From: Sulfuritalea sp.
Lineage (GTDB): Bacteria > Pseudomonadota > Gammaproteobacteria > Burkholderiales > Rhodocyclaceae
Length of the DNA stretch: 45,577 nucleotides
Assembly (NCBI RefSeq): GCF_017302275.1
Contig: NZ_JAFLDR010000034.1
Span: forward strand, 1 to 45,577
Reading direction: 5' to 3'
Shown here: positions 1 to 8,989 of the stretch, one piece after another
Layout: each line of letters opens with the position of its first letter
Position numbering within the stretch: position 1 is the stretch's first letter
Program-made: the position numbers and the translations under genes
Notes under the pieces: model-generated
Told to the model about the DNA's origin: nothing
Database searches by the model: none
What the model saw: only the letters and a program-made list of their open reading frames with translations

Positions 1-2
1 AT

Positions 3-101
3 CTGAGCGAACTGCACACGACCGCACGCAACAAACTCAAGAGCGCTCAAAAGCGCCCCTCGATCATCGCCGCTTGCTGGATGCAGGCTACCTTGTGGTG
101 A
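3..101 (+). CDS. C-terminal fragment of an unrecognised protein (possibly a transposase)
   Basis: An open frame runs in from the left edge and stops with TGA at 99-101. It gives about 32 residues ending RPSIIAACWMQATLW. The basic, Trp/Cys-containing tail reminds me of the C-terminus of some IS630-like transposases, but this is a weak impression. The frame is convergent with the dehydrogenase/hydratase gene, whose stop lies only 10 bp further on, and no terminator fits between them. Such tight abutment would suit an insertion sequence next to the catabolic block. The 5' part is outside the window. Confidence 0.35.
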   Translation: MSELHTTARNKLKSAQKRPSIIAACWMQATLW

Positions 102-110
102 TGTCATGAA

Positions 111-2291
111 TTACGGAAGTCTCAATAGGTTCGTTTGCAGCAGCGCCAAACCGGCGCGCCCGGCCACCGCGATGTTCCGGACCGGCAGCGGCGGCCGCCA
201 GGCCGAGGTGGCCAGCACCCGCGCCTGCGCCAGGGCGACGTGCAGAATCTCGTCAGCATGCGGCACGACAATGTCGGCAGCGTCGAGATAGCCGCGCTGT
301 TGTGCGTCGATGGCACTTTTGCCGATGGTCGCCATGAAGACGGTCTGAAAGGCGCTCTGGATGAACGGCAGAATATCCTTGTGCATCGCCGCTTCGGCTT
401 GGCGGCTGGCGCGCACGGCGAACTCCTTGCAACCCCCGCCGGCCGGGATCAGTCCGACGCCGACTTCGACCAAACCCGGTTGGGTTTCCATCGCCGCGAC
501 GACACGGGCGCAATGCATCACCAGTTCGCACCCGCCACCCAGTGCCATGCCGCGAATCGCCGCGACGACCGGAACCTGGGCGTACTTGATTGCCTTGGTC
601 AGTTCCTGGAAGCGGCGTAATACAGCATCGAGCGCTGCCCAGTCCTGCGCTTGCAGGGTCGGCTGAAGCGACTTGAGGTCGGCGCCATACGAGAACGGGG
701 CCTTCGGCTGCCAAATGACCAGTCCGCGATGTTCCCGTTCGGCGATGCGAAGCGCCTCCAGCGCGCCATCGACGACCTCGGGACCGAGCGTCCCGCCCTT
801 GCTCTTCAGCGAGAGGATGGGTATATCGCGGGCGTCGTCATGACACCACAGACGCACACCGGCATTCTCGAACAGCGTCGTTCCGGGCGCCTCGGCGGCT
901 TCGCCCAGCAAACGCTGCGGATAAAGCTGCCGCTGGTAGACCCCGAGCTTGCTGGTTGCCAGAGGGGACCCGCTCGCCGCCGAGTAGGAACCACTAGCGC
1001 CATGTACCCCCGTACGACCGTCGAATACCCAAGCCGGCAGGGCGACGTCGGACAATGTCCGTCCCGCCGCGATATCTTCGGCGATCGCCCCGGCCACTGC
1101 CTGCCAGCCAGCTTCCTGCCAGCTTTCGAACGGACCTTGCTGCCACCCGTAGCCCCAGCGCATCGCCAGATCTATGTCGCGGGCGCTACTCGCAACTTTC
1201 TCCAGATGCACAGCGCAATAATGGAAGAGATCGCGCTGGATCGCCCACAGGAAAGCGGCCTGCGGATGCGCGGAAGCTCGCAGCCAAAGCATTCGCTCGG
1301 CGGGATCCTTCAGCTTGAGAATGGCTTCGACTTCGGGATCAACACTCGTTGCCGCAACTGATCGATGGCTCTGCGCGGCGAGGTCGAGGACAAGAATCTC
1401 CTTGCCTTCCTTGCGGTAAATGCCGCCGCGGCTTTTCTGCCCGAACGCCCCCTTTTCGACCAGAACTTCAAGCCAGGCAGGTACCTTGAAGCAGTTCCGC
1501 CACGGATCGTCGGCTAGCAGTTCGGGCAGCTTGCGCAAGACGCTGGCAAAGGTGTCAAGTCCAATCACGTCGAGCAGGCGGTAGGTGGCGCTCTTCGGCC
1601 GCCCGATCAGCGGACCGGTCAACGCATCGACCTCGTCAAAACTCAGGCCAAGACGCTCCGTATGCTGCATGACAGCAACAAAAGCAAAGGTACCCACCCG
1701 GTTGGCGACAAAGTTTGGCGTATCGAATGCCCGGATGACCGATTTGCCGAGGCCGGTAGTCAAGAAGGCTTCCAGGTCATCGACGAGCGTCGGGCTCGTC
1801 GCCTGTGCCGGAATCAGTTCCACCAGGTGCATGTACCGCGGCGGGTTGAAGAAATGTACGCCGCAAAATCGCGAGCGCACCGCTTCCGGCAGTTCGCCAG
1901 CGAGCAGATTGATCGACAGACCCGAAGTGTTGCTGGCGAGAATCGCGTCGACACGCAAGTGCGGTGCGATCCGTGCATAGAGTTCGCGTTTCCAGTCGAT
2001 GCGCTCGGCAATCGCTTCGATGATCAAGTCACATTCGGCTAGGCGAGAAACGTCCGCGTCATAGTTCGCCGGCTCGATCCAGCCGGTAAGGTCACGCGCC
2101 GCGAGTGGCGAAGGATCGAGCTTTTTCAGCATGTCCACGGCCTTTTTGGCGGTACTGCTGGGGTCGCCCTGCTTGGCCGCCAGATCAAAAAGAATGACCG
2201 GAATGCCGCAGCCAACCAGATGCGCCGCGATCTGCGCCCCCATGACGCCGGCCCCGAGGACTGCGGCCTTGCGGATAAGAAGATTACTCAT
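111..2291 (-). CDS. 3-hydroxyacyl-CoA dehydrogenase / enoyl-CoA hydratase fusion protein
   Basis: A bifunctional beta-oxidation enzyme of about 726 residues. The N-terminal half is a 3-hydroxyacyl-CoA dehydrogenase: the Rossmann motif GAGVMG is near residue 13, followed by SNTSGLSI, the HFFNPP signature and FVANRVG. The C-terminal ~230 residues are a crotonase domain, with the oxyanion region AAIRGMALGGGCEL and VEVGVGLIPAGGG. The order (dehydrogenase first) is the reverse of classical FadB/FadJ. I chose the internal ATG at 2291 over an upstream start because AGGAG lies 7 nt before it. It is last in the long minus-strand operon and probably hydrates and oxidises CoA intermediates made by the upstream genes. 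Family call is firm; substrate is unknown. Confidence 0.93.
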   Translation of the reverse strand: MSNLLIRKAAVLGAGVMGAQIAAHLVGCGIPVILFDLAAKQGDPSSTAKKAVDMLKKLDPSPLAARDLTGWIEPANYDADVSRLAECDLIIEAIAERIDWKRELYARIAPHLRVDAILASNTSGLSINLLAGELPEAVRSRFCGVHFFNPPRYMHLVELIPAQATSPTLVDDLEAFLTTGLGKSVIRAFDTPNFVANRVGTFAFVAVMQHTERLGLSFDEVDALTGPLIGRPKSATYRLLDVIGLDTFASVLRKLPELLADDPWRNCFKVPAWLEVLVEKGAFGQKSRGGIYRKEGKEILVLDLAAQSHRSVAATSVDPEVEAILKLKDPAERMLWLRASAHPQAAFLWAIQRDLFHYCAVHLEKVASSARDIDLAMRWGYGWQQGPFESWQEAGWQAVAGAIAEDIAAGRTLSDVALPAWVFDGRTGVHGASGSYSAASGSPLATSKLGVYQRQLYPQRLLGEAAEAPGTTLFENAGVRLWCHDDARDIPILSLKSKGGTLGPEVVDGALEALRIAEREHRGLVIWQPKAPFSYGADLKSLQPTLQAQDWAALDAVLRRFQELTKAIKYAQVPVVAAIRGMALGGGCELVMHCARVVAAMETQPGLVEVGVGLIPAGGGCKEFAVRASRQAEAAMHKDILPFIQSAFQTVFMATIGKSAIDAQQRGYLDAADIVVPHADEILHVALAQARVLATSAWRPPLPVRNIAVAGRAGLALLQTNLLRLP

Positions 2292-2326
2292 GCCTGCTCC
2301 TGGTGATGAAGGAAGTCGCGCAAGGT

Positions 2327-2776
2327 TCACTGCGCGGGAATTTCGCGTTTGCAGCCACCGGCATCGATCGCGACGTAGGTCAGCACCGCTTCGGTCACCT
2401 TGACCGTGAGGACGTCATGCGCCCGGCGTTGGGCAAAGACCTCGACCGACAGCGTGATCGACGTCCTGCCGACCTTGACGATCTCGGCGTAGAAGCTGAC
2501 GACATCGCCGACCGAGATCGGCTGCTTGAAAAGAAAGGAATTGACGGCCACAGTCGCTACGGCGCCGCCGGTTCTCAGCTGCGCGGCGATGCTGCCGGCG
2601 ATATCGACCTGCGACATGACCCAGCCACCGAAGATGTCGCCGTTGGGATTGACGTCAGATGGCATCGGCATGACGCGCAGTTGCGGCTGCCGGCCCGCCG
2701 GAAGCTTCGCAGGTTGATTCACCATCAGCGATCGATCCGGCGCGAACGGTATCTGGCCACGGACGATCGCCTTCAC
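2327..2776 (-). CDS. YciA-type hotdog acyl-CoA thioesterase
   Basis: A 149-residue single-hotdog protein. The signature PNGDIFGGWVMSQVD matches the YciA/BfiT acyl-CoA thioesterase family, in which the Asp of this loop is catalytic. It would release CoA from an acyl-CoA, either as a pathway step or to prevent CoA trapping. The GTG start at 2776 overlaps the TGA of the upstream lipoamide dehydrogenase (GTGA), implying translational coupling, and GGGAGG lies about 11 nt upstream. An internal ATG at 2725 is possible but has no clear ribosome site. The downstream dehydrogenase/hydratase follows after 35 bp, so the gene belongs to the catabolic operon. Confidence 0.88.
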   Translation of the reverse strand: MKAIVRGQIPFAPDRSLMVNQPAKLPAGRQPQLRVMPMPSDVNPNGDIFGGWVMSQVDIAGSIAAQLRTGGAVATVAVNSFLFKQPISVGDVVSFYAEIVKVGRTSITLSVEVFAQRRAHDVLTVKVTEAVLTYVAIDAGGCKREIPAQ

Positions 2777-4176
2777 GCGTGGATCGGCCTCCCGTCTAGA
2801 CCACGCGCCGCTTCCATCACCGCCTCTGACAAGGTCGGATGGGCGTGGATCATGGACTGAACGTCTTCGGCCAGCAGTTCGCCATGCTTAGCCAGCAGCA
2901 GTTCGTGAATTAGTTCTGTCGCGTCGGCACCGACGATATGGGCGCCAAGCAATTCGCCAGTCTGCGGATCGGCCAAGACCTTCACCAAGCCCTCGGTGCG
3001 CCCGACGGCGACGCTCTTGCCGGCGCCGCGATAGGGAAAGACCGATTTCTTGAACTTTATCCCTTCCTTCACGGCGTGCGCCTCGCGCAGCCCGAATCCG
3101 GCCAGCTGTGGCTCGCAATAGACCGCCGAGGGCACAAGCTCCGGATCGACCCGTGGCTCGCGCGGCGAGTGACCGGCAATATGCTCGACGGCGATCTCGC
3201 CCTCCTTCGACGCGACGTGTGCCAGTTGCGGGCTACGGGTGATATCGCCGATCGCATAGATCGACTTGACGCTGGTTTCACCGTAATCGCCGGTAACGAT
3301 ATAGCCCTGATCGTCGATTTTGACGGTGAGCTTTTCCAGACCCAAATCCCGCGTATTCGGAACGCGTCCGAAGGCAGCCAGCACCTTGTCCGAAACGATT
3401 GTTTCCGACTTGCCGTTGGCGCTGACGACGACCGCGACGCCGGCAGCAGTCTTTTTGAGCGAAGCGGCGCGGCTGCCGGTACGGACATCGATTCCCGAGC
3501 GTCGGAAAGAGGCCTCGAGAACCTGCGCCGGTTCGTGATCTTCGCTCGGTAAAATATGCGCTGCCATTTCGACCAGCGTCACCTTAACCCCGAACGCATT
3601 CATGACGTAGGCAAATTCGCAGCCAATTGCGCCGGCGCCGAGGATTGTCATGCTTTTCGGCAATTCGGTCATCGCCAGCAGGCCCGATGAGGAAACGACC
3701 GACTGTTCGTCGAACTCGAAACCGGGAACGACCATCGGCCGTGAGCCGGTGGCGACGATGATGGTTTTCGCACTGAGAATTTTTCCGTCGAACTCACCGC
3801 CATGCAGGGCGATGCGGCCCGGGGCACTGATCGACGCCGTCGCCTTGAAAACCGACAACTTGTTCTTCTTCAACAGCCCGGCTACGCCGGAGGTCAAGGT
3901 TTTTGCCGCATCCCGTGACTTGGTCTGGACGGCGGCGTAACGAAAGCCAGACCGATCGATGCGGACCCCAACCGCTTCCATGTCCTTCAGCGCAAGAAAC
4001 TCATTGGCATGGTGAATCAGACTCTTTGACGGAATGCATCCCCAGTTCAGGCAGACGCCGCCGAGTTCAGCTTTCTCGACGACGGCAACCGACAAACCAA
4101 GCTGGGCAGCGCGAATGGCCGCGACGTAGCCGCCCGGGCCGCCACCAACGATAACGATGTCGTAGTTTGTGTTCAC
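2773..4176 (-). CDS. dihydrolipoamide dehydrogenase (E3)
   Basis: A 467-residue flavoprotein disulfide reductase that reoxidises lipoyl groups with NAD+. The FAD motif GGGPGG is near residue 11. The redox pair is C42/C47 in GGVCLNWGCIPSK, the NAD-binding GAGAIGCEF is mid-protein, and the C-terminal catalytic His446-Glu451 sits in HPTLSE. The start is GTG, 7 bp after the E2 stop, with only a weak ribosome site, so it is probably coupled to E2. A dedicated E3 next to E1 and E2 indicates a complex that does not rely on the housekeeping E3. Family assignment is certain. The complex substrate is discussed under E1 alpha. Confidence 0.95.
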   Translation of the reverse strand: MNTNYDIVIVGGGPGGYVAAIRAAQLGLSVAVVEKAELGGVCLNWGCIPSKSLIHHANEFLALKDMEAVGVRIDRSGFRYAAVQTKSRDAAKTLTSGVAGLLKKNKLSVFKATASISAPGRIALHGGEFDGKILSAKTIIVATGSRPMVVPGFEFDEQSVVSSSGLLAMTELPKSMTILGAGAIGCEFAYVMNAFGVKVTLVEMAAHILPSEDHEPAQVLEASFRRSGIDVRTGSRAASLKKTAAGVAVVVSANGKSETIVSDKVLAAFGRVPNTRDLGLEKLTVKIDDQGYIVTGDYGETSVKSIYAIGDITRSPQLAHVASKEGEIAVEHIAGHSPREPRVDPELVPSAVYCEPQLAGFGLREAHAVKEGIKFKKSVFPYRGAGKSVAVGRTEGLVKVLADPQTGELLGAHIVGADATELIHELLLAKHGELLAEDVQSMIHAHPTLSEAVMEAARGLDGRPIHA

Positions 4177-4183
4177 GATCGGC

Positions 4184-5440
4184 TCACAGAACCATCAGCT
4201 CAGGATGGCTGAGGAGGTCAGCGATCTTGCGGTTGAAGCTGGCCACCGGCACGCCATCCATCGCCCGATGATCAAAGCTCAGCCCGCAAGGAAGCATCGT
4301 TCGGATAACTATCGCGCCATCGATCACCACCGGTTTTTCAATCGGTGTTCCCGGCTGGAAATTGAAGACCTGCGGCTGATTGAGCAGCGGTGTTGACACG
4401 CACCATTCGCCGCCCATGAAACCGGCCGTGCTCGACAGGGTGACGGTGCCGTCGGCGGTATCCCGGGCGGTCAGGCTACCATCCCTCGCTGCCGCGACCA
4501 GCCGCCGGATTTCGCGATCGATCTCAAGCACGCCCTTGCTCCCGACGTCGCGCAGCACCGGCACCACCAGCCCCGATTCATATTCGCTCTTGCCCGGCAG
4601 AGCCGTCGCAATGCCTATGTTGACGTTCTCCCAGACGATGATTTCGTCGCCGACCAGCGTCGAGTTGATGATCGGAACCTGGCGACAGGCCAGCGCCATC
4701 GCTCGCGCATAGAATGCCGTCATCGAAACGCGGGTGCCAAGTTCCTCTTCGCGGGCCAGGATCGTCTTTCTTGCGGCGACAAGCTTGGTGACGTCGATTT
4801 CAAAGAAGACATAGGTATGGGCCGCCGTCGTCTTCGACTTGAGCATCCGCTCGGCAATCGCCTTGCGCATGCCGGCCAGTGGAACCCGGGCTTTTTCCCT
4901 CATCCCGGCCGCTTTGGCAGGCGTCCTCGGTGCCGCAACGCTCGCCGGACTGGCCAACGCTGCCAGCACGTCGCGCTTGACGATTCTGCCGCCCGGACCG
5001 GACCCGGCCAGAGAGGCCAACTCAAGTCCGTTCTGCGCCGCGATCTTCTTCGCTAATCCCGAGACCGGCTGGCGCCGGCCCGGAGCCGAAACTGCAGGCG
5101 CCGCCACCGCTGCCGGCGCCGTCACCGCCGGCGCCATCCCGGCCACCGGGGAACCCGACGCCGCGAGGGCTTTCGCCGACGCCAGCAGCTGACGGTATTC
5201 CTCCTCGGTTTCAGCAATCTGTGCGATTGGCTGCTCGACCGGAACGGTCGTCCCCACGACTGCGCAAATGTGGAGATAGCCACGATAAGGAGACGGCAGG
5301 TCCGTCACCACCTTCTCGGTCTCGATCGACAGCAGAATAACGTCTTTCTCGACGCGCCCACCTTCCGCCACCGCCCATTCGGCGATGGTCCCTTCTGACA
5401 TACCCATGGCCAGCTGGGGCATTACCATTTCGCGGATCAT
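4184..5440 (-). CDS. 2-oxoacid dehydrogenase E2 (dihydrolipoamide acyltransferase)
   Basis: A 418-residue acyltransferase with the usual three-part layout. One lipoyl domain occupies residues 1-78 (lipoyl Lys43 in ETEKVVTD). After an Ala/Pro-rich linker comes a peripheral-subunit-binding domain at about 124-162 (GLAKKIAAQ and GRIVKRDVL). The catalytic domain ends with His391 and Asp395 in HRAMDG. ATG 5440 is preceded by GAGGAG at good spacing and lies 9 bp after the E1 beta stop. It accepts the acyl group from E1 and passes it to CoA. The single lipoyl domain and compact size are closer to acetoin-dehydrogenase-type E2 than to the multi-lipoyl pyruvate E2 of many proteobacteria. Confidence 0.94.
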   Translation of the reverse strand: MIREMVMPQLAMGMSEGTIAEWAVAEGGRVEKDVILLSIETEKVVTDLPSPYRGYLHICAVVGTTVPVEQPIAQIAETEEEYRQLLASAKALAASGSPVAGMAPAVTAPAAVAAPAVSAPGRRQPVSGLAKKIAAQNGLELASLAGSGPGGRIVKRDVLAALASPASVAAPRTPAKAAGMREKARVPLAGMRKAIAERMLKSKTTAAHTYVFFEIDVTKLVAARKTILAREEELGTRVSMTAFYARAMALACRQVPIINSTLVGDEIIVWENVNIGIATALPGKSEYESGLVVPVLRDVGSKGVLEIDREIRRLVAAARDGSLTARDTADGTVTLSSTAGFMGGEWCVSTPLLNQPQVFNFQPGTPIEKPVVIDGAIVIRTMLPCGLSFDHRAMDGVPVASFNRKIADLLSHPELMVL

Positions 5441-5449
5441 CGTGGCTCC

Positions 5450-6421
5450 TCAGCGGCAGACTTCGCGGATCGCGGCTTCGATCCGATCGGGCGTTGGCAT
5501 TGAATAGGCGTCGATGTAGCCCCCGGGAATCGGCATGTTCGGATGGCATACCCGCTTGACCGGCGCGTCGAGCAGGTCGTAGCCCTTTTCCATCATCAGG
5601 GCGCAGACTTCGGCGGCGAATCCGGCGCGCTCGTAGTCTTCGTCCACGATCACCAGGCGCGAGGTCTTTTCGACCGACCTGAGCAGACAATCGAGATCGA
5701 AGGGCTCGAAACTGCGCGGATCGATGACTTCAACACTGATCTCGTCCTTCAGCGCCTCCGCCGCCTTCAGGCTGTGATGAAGTTGCAGGCCGCTGGCCAG
5801 AACCGTCACGTCGGAGCCCGCGCGCTTGACGTCGGCAACGCCGAGCGGCACGACATAGTCCTCCAAGGGAACATGTCCTTTGGTCGCCATCAGGCTGGTA
5901 TGCCAGAGGAAGAACACCGGGTTGTTGTCGCGGATGGCGGACTTGAGCAGGCCCTTCGCGTCGTACGGTGTCGACGGCAAGCACACCTTGAGGCCGGGGT
6001 GATGGATCAGCGCCCCGTAGGGCAAGGTCGCATGCTCGTTGCCGACTCGCCGGCCTACCCCGCATGTACCGATCATCGTCAGCGGCAAGGGGTGCTGACT
6101 GCCGTGGAGGAAGTGGTACTGGCCGGACTGGAGAAAGACCTCCGACCCGGCAAAATAGGAAAATCCTGCGTACATCCAGTCCAGTACCGGCCGCAGTCCT
6201 TCCTGCGCGGCGCCGTAGGCGACCCCGAAATTGCCGGGTTCGGCCAACGGCGCATCGATGACGCGTTTGCCGCCGAACTCGTCGACCAAGCCCTTGGTAT
6301 AAAGGAAAGTGCCGGCACGAATGCTGATGCCAAGGAGAAAGACATCCTCGTCGCGGCGCATTTCCTCGGCGAGCGCCTCTTTCATCGCGTCGCCCAGCGT
6401 TATTTCCCGTGTAGTGCTCAT
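5450..6421 (-). CDS. thiamine-dependent dehydrogenase E1 beta subunit
   Basis: A 323-residue transketolase-fold subunit. It begins MSTTREITLGDAMKEAL, and the first domain carries ERVIDAPLAEPGNFG-type sequence (seen as RVIDAPLAEPGNFGVAYGAA). The C-terminal domain contains LASGLQLHHSLKAAE and EVIDPRSFEPFD. I chose the ATG at 6421, with AGGACA upstream. A longer open frame extends into the E1 alpha gene but has no homology there. With E1 alpha it forms the alpha2-beta2 decarboxylase of the complex. The gene lies between E1 alpha (20 bp upstream) and E2 (9 bp downstream), the standard operon order. Confidence 0.94.
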   Translation of the reverse strand: MSTTREITLGDAMKEALAEEMRRDEDVFLLGISIRAGTFLYTKGLVDEFGGKRVIDAPLAEPGNFGVAYGAAQEGLRPVLDWMYAGFSYFAGSEVFLQSGQYHFLHGSQHPLPLTMIGTCGVGRRVGNEHATLPYGALIHHPGLKVCLPSTPYDAKGLLKSAIRDNNPVFFLWHTSLMATKGHVPLEDYVVPLGVADVKRAGSDVTVLASGLQLHHSLKAAEALKDEISVEVIDPRSFEPFDLDCLLRSVEKTSRLVIVDEDYERAGFAAEVCALMMEKGYDLLDAPVKRVCHPNMPIPGGYIDAYSMPTPDRIEAAIREVCR

Positions 6422-6441
6422 CTTGTCCTGTCCCTTCGCGT

Positions 6442-7428
6442 TCACTGTGCGTAAACGCCGTTCATGAGTTCGTCGATACTCGGGGTCGCCTTCGGGCTGG
6501 CCTCGCAGAAGAGTTCGATCTCGTCGGCCTCGCGTTCGGCGTCGGCCTTGATCTGCTCGATCTCGTCGGCCGTGTACAGCCGCTGCTTTATCAGCTTGGC
6601 CGCCGCCAGCGCGACCGGATCGAGAGTCTCCCGCCACTCCTGCATGAGCTTCGGATCGCGGGTCACGGCGCCTTCGTTGTTGAGGCCGCCGACGTTGTGT
6701 TCCTGGCTGCGATAGGTCTTCAGTTCGACAAAGAACGGGCCTTTGCCGGCGCGGGCATGGGCGATCGCCTTGAGGGCCGCTTCTCCGCACGCGAACAGGT
6801 CCTGGCCATCGACGATGAGCGCGGGAATTTCGAAGGTGGCCGCGAGGCGGGAGACGTCTTGGACCGGAAAGGTTTCGCTCGCCGCAGTGCTCTGCGATAT
6901 TCCATTATTCTCGCACCAGAAAATGTGCGGCAGCTTCCAGTTCGCCGACATCAGCATTGCTTCGTGCGCCCGCCCTTCCTGATAGGAGCCGTCACCCGAG
7001 CAGTTCATGACGACCTGATCGGTGCCGCGATAGCGCGCCGCAAACCCGTAGCCGATGCACGGCGGAAAGTTGGCGCCGATGTTTCCCGACCAGCCAAAGA
7101 TATGGTGGTCAGGAAATGACACATGGAAACTCGAGCGACCCTTGCAGCAGCCGTCGACGCGCCCCATGTGCTCGGCGACATAGGTCCGCAGATCGACGCC
7201 CTTGCCGATCATGTGGGCGAGACCGTGCGCCCGGTAGTGCGGATTCATCGCGTCGTCCTGACGCAGGAAGCTCCCGGCGGCAACCCCCGGGGCAAGCGCG
7301 ATGCCGCCCTCGTGATAGAACCCGACCATCTTTCCCGCCCGGATGATGCGCATCATCATGCGGTCGAGAGCATGCGCACGAACGAGATTCGTGAATAGCA
7401 GCTTCTTCTGTTTGCCATTAAGTGCCAT
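6442..7428 (-). CDS. thiamine-dependent dehydrogenase E1 alpha subunit (acetoin/BqdL-like complex)
   Basis: A 328-residue E1 alpha. The thiamine diphosphate motif runs from GDG (145-147) to NN (174-175) with standard spacing. HYRAHG and a GRSSFH segment replace the usual phosphorylation-loop sequences. GGGGAAAGC lies just before the ATG. Length and split alpha/beta layout are like acetoin dehydrogenase. In anaerobic resorcinol degraders a pyruvate-dehydrogenase-like complex next to the Mo hydroxylase is held to cleave 2-hydroxy-1,4-benzoquinone. Because a homologue of that hydroxylase lies in this block, I infer a similar role, cleaving a cyclic quinone or diketone. The sequence alone does not rule out acetoin, pyruvate or a branched 2-oxoacid. 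Confidence 0.9.
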   Translation of the reverse strand: MALNGKQKKLLFTNLVRAHALDRMMMRIIRAGKMVGFYHEGGIALAPGVAAGSFLRQDDAMNPHYRAHGLAHMIGKGVDLRTYVAEHMGRVDGCCKGRSSFHVSFPDHHIFGWSGNIGANFPPCIGYGFAARYRGTDQVVMNCSGDGSYQEGRAHEAMLMSANWKLPHIFWCENNGISQSTAASETFPVQDVSRLAATFEIPALIVDGQDLFACGEAALKAIAHARAGKGPFFVELKTYRSQEHNVGGLNNEGAVTRDPKLMQEWRETLDPVALAAAKLIKQRLYTADEIEQIKADAEREADEIELFCEASPKATPSIDELMNGVYAQ

Positions 7429-7453
7429 TGCTTTCCCCTTTTTCGGTCGCGAG

Positions 7454-8926
7454 TCAGCTCGCCGTCGTGACCTTGCCTTTTTTCAGATAGATCGACTTCT
7501 CTTCCTGGAAGAACTGGATACCGGTACTCCCCGCCTCGGGCAGCCCGAAGCCAGATTCCTTGACGCCGCCAAAGCACTGCTGCGGCTCCTTGTAGGCCGA
7601 ATGAACGTTGACGTGGGTCAGCCCGACTTCCGTGTGCTCGACGAAGTGCAAGGCCTTGTCGAGATCGCGCGTGTAGATCGACGACGACAGGCCGTAGGGA
7701 ACGGCATTGGCGAGTTCGAGCGCCGCACGATAATCGACGACACGGAAAACCGACAGGACGGGACCGAATATCTCGGTTCGCGCCGCATCGAGCTGCTCGG
7801 TGGCGTGATCGATCAGCGTCGGTTCGATGAAGCAGCCATGGTCCAGCGCTTCGCCGCGACAACGATTGCCGCCGGCGACGATTCGCGCCCCCTGTTCCCT
7901 GGCGCGCGCCAGGTGGTTCATAACCGACTCCAACTGCTGAGCACCGGCCACCGGGCCCATCGAGCTCGCCGTGTCATCCCACGGACCGACGCGAAGGAGC
8001 CCGATCCGCTCGATGACTCGGGCGACCAGCTCGTCGGCAACGCTCGCCTCGACGATCAGGCGACTGGTTGCCGTGCACCACTGGCCGGCACACGAGTAGG
8101 CGCCGATGACGGCGTCCTGGGCTGCGAGCTCGAGGTCGGCATCGGCGAGAACGACCATCGGGTTCTTGCCGCCCATCTCGAGCTGCGTCCGGGTGAAGTT
8201 GTCGGCGGCGCGACGGGCAATCCGGCGTCCGACCTCGGTCGAGCCGGTAAAGGTCACGGCGCGAATCCGCTGGTCGGTCACCAGGGCGTCGGAGAGTTCG
8301 CTCCCGGAACCGGTGACGAACTGGACGACGCCGTCGGGAATCCCGGCCTCAACCAGCAATTGCACGACCAGCTCGCCGACTCCGGGCGTCTGGCTGGCCG
8401 GCTTGAAGATCGCGGTGTTGCCGGCCATCAGCGCGGGGCCGATCTTGCGCCAGGGCACGTTGAAAGGAAAGTTCCACGGCACGATCACCGAAACGACGCC
8501 GAGCGGCTCCTTGCGCGAGTAGCCGAGCAGACCATCACGGTAGCAGTCGCTGGCGCGTCCGAACTGCCGCTCGCCTTCGCCGATCTGGTATTCGAGTTCG
8601 AGCGCGGCGGCATCGATCTCAGTCAGCGACTCCGCCAGGAGCTTGCCATTCTCCAGCGAAATGCACCGGGCGATTACATCGCGGCGCTCGCGCATCAGTC
8701 TCGCGGCAGCACGGAGAATTCGCGTTTTCTCGCCGAGTCCGATCTTGCGCCAGGTAGCGAAGGCCTGCTGCGCCCCGCTGATCGCCCTAGCGACGTCGGA
8801 AGCGCTGCTAAGCGGGTAATCATGGCAGCGCCGTCGCAAGTCGGCCGGATCGAAGACGGAATACGTCCGGCCCGATTCCGAATCGCACCACTGTCCGTCA
8901 ATGTAATTCTTGTACTTGAGTTGCAT
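7454..8926 (-). CDS. NAD(P)-dependent aldehyde dehydrogenase
   Basis: A 490-residue aldehyde dehydrogenase. The motifs are PWNFPFNVPWRK near 150, the nucleotide loop FTGSTEVG near 226, the general base Glu250 in QLEMGGKNP and the catalytic Cys284 in GQWCTATSR. It is full length and lies 25 bp upstream of E1 alpha in the same direction. It most likely oxidises an aldehyde produced during ring cleavage or side-chain shortening to the acid. The ribosome site before the ATG is weak. There is no CoA-acylating signature, so a free acid product is more likely than an acyl-CoA. Confidence 0.93.
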   Translation of the reverse strand: MQLKYKNYIDGQWCDSESGRTYSVFDPADLRRRCHDYPLSSASDVARAISGAQQAFATWRKIGLGEKTRILRAAARLMRERRDVIARCISLENGKLLAESLTEIDAAALELEYQIGEGERQFGRASDCYRDGLLGYSRKEPLGVVSVIVPWNFPFNVPWRKIGPALMAGNTAIFKPASQTPGVGELVVQLLVEAGIPDGVVQFVTGSGSELSDALVTDQRIRAVTFTGSTEVGRRIARRAADNFTRTQLEMGGKNPMVVLADADLELAAQDAVIGAYSCAGQWCTATSRLIVEASVADELVARVIERIGLLRVGPWDDTASSMGPVAGAQQLESVMNHLARAREQGARIVAGGNRCRGEALDHGCFIEPTLIDHATEQLDAARTEIFGPVLSVFRVVDYRAALELANAVPYGLSSSIYTRDLDKALHFVEHTEVGLTHVNVHSAYKEPQQCFGGVKESGFGLPEAGSTGIQFFQEEKSIYLKKGKVTTAS

Positions 8927-8989
8927 AGTTACAATTTCCAGGAAATTTCATCGATAAGGCTTGCGCAGATACACTCCGGCAAGCACGTG

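Noticed and set aside
5450-6790. 446-codon E1 beta frame with a 123-residue N-terminal extension
   Set aside because: The extension is a shadow of E1 alpha. The homology and ribosome site place the start at 6421.
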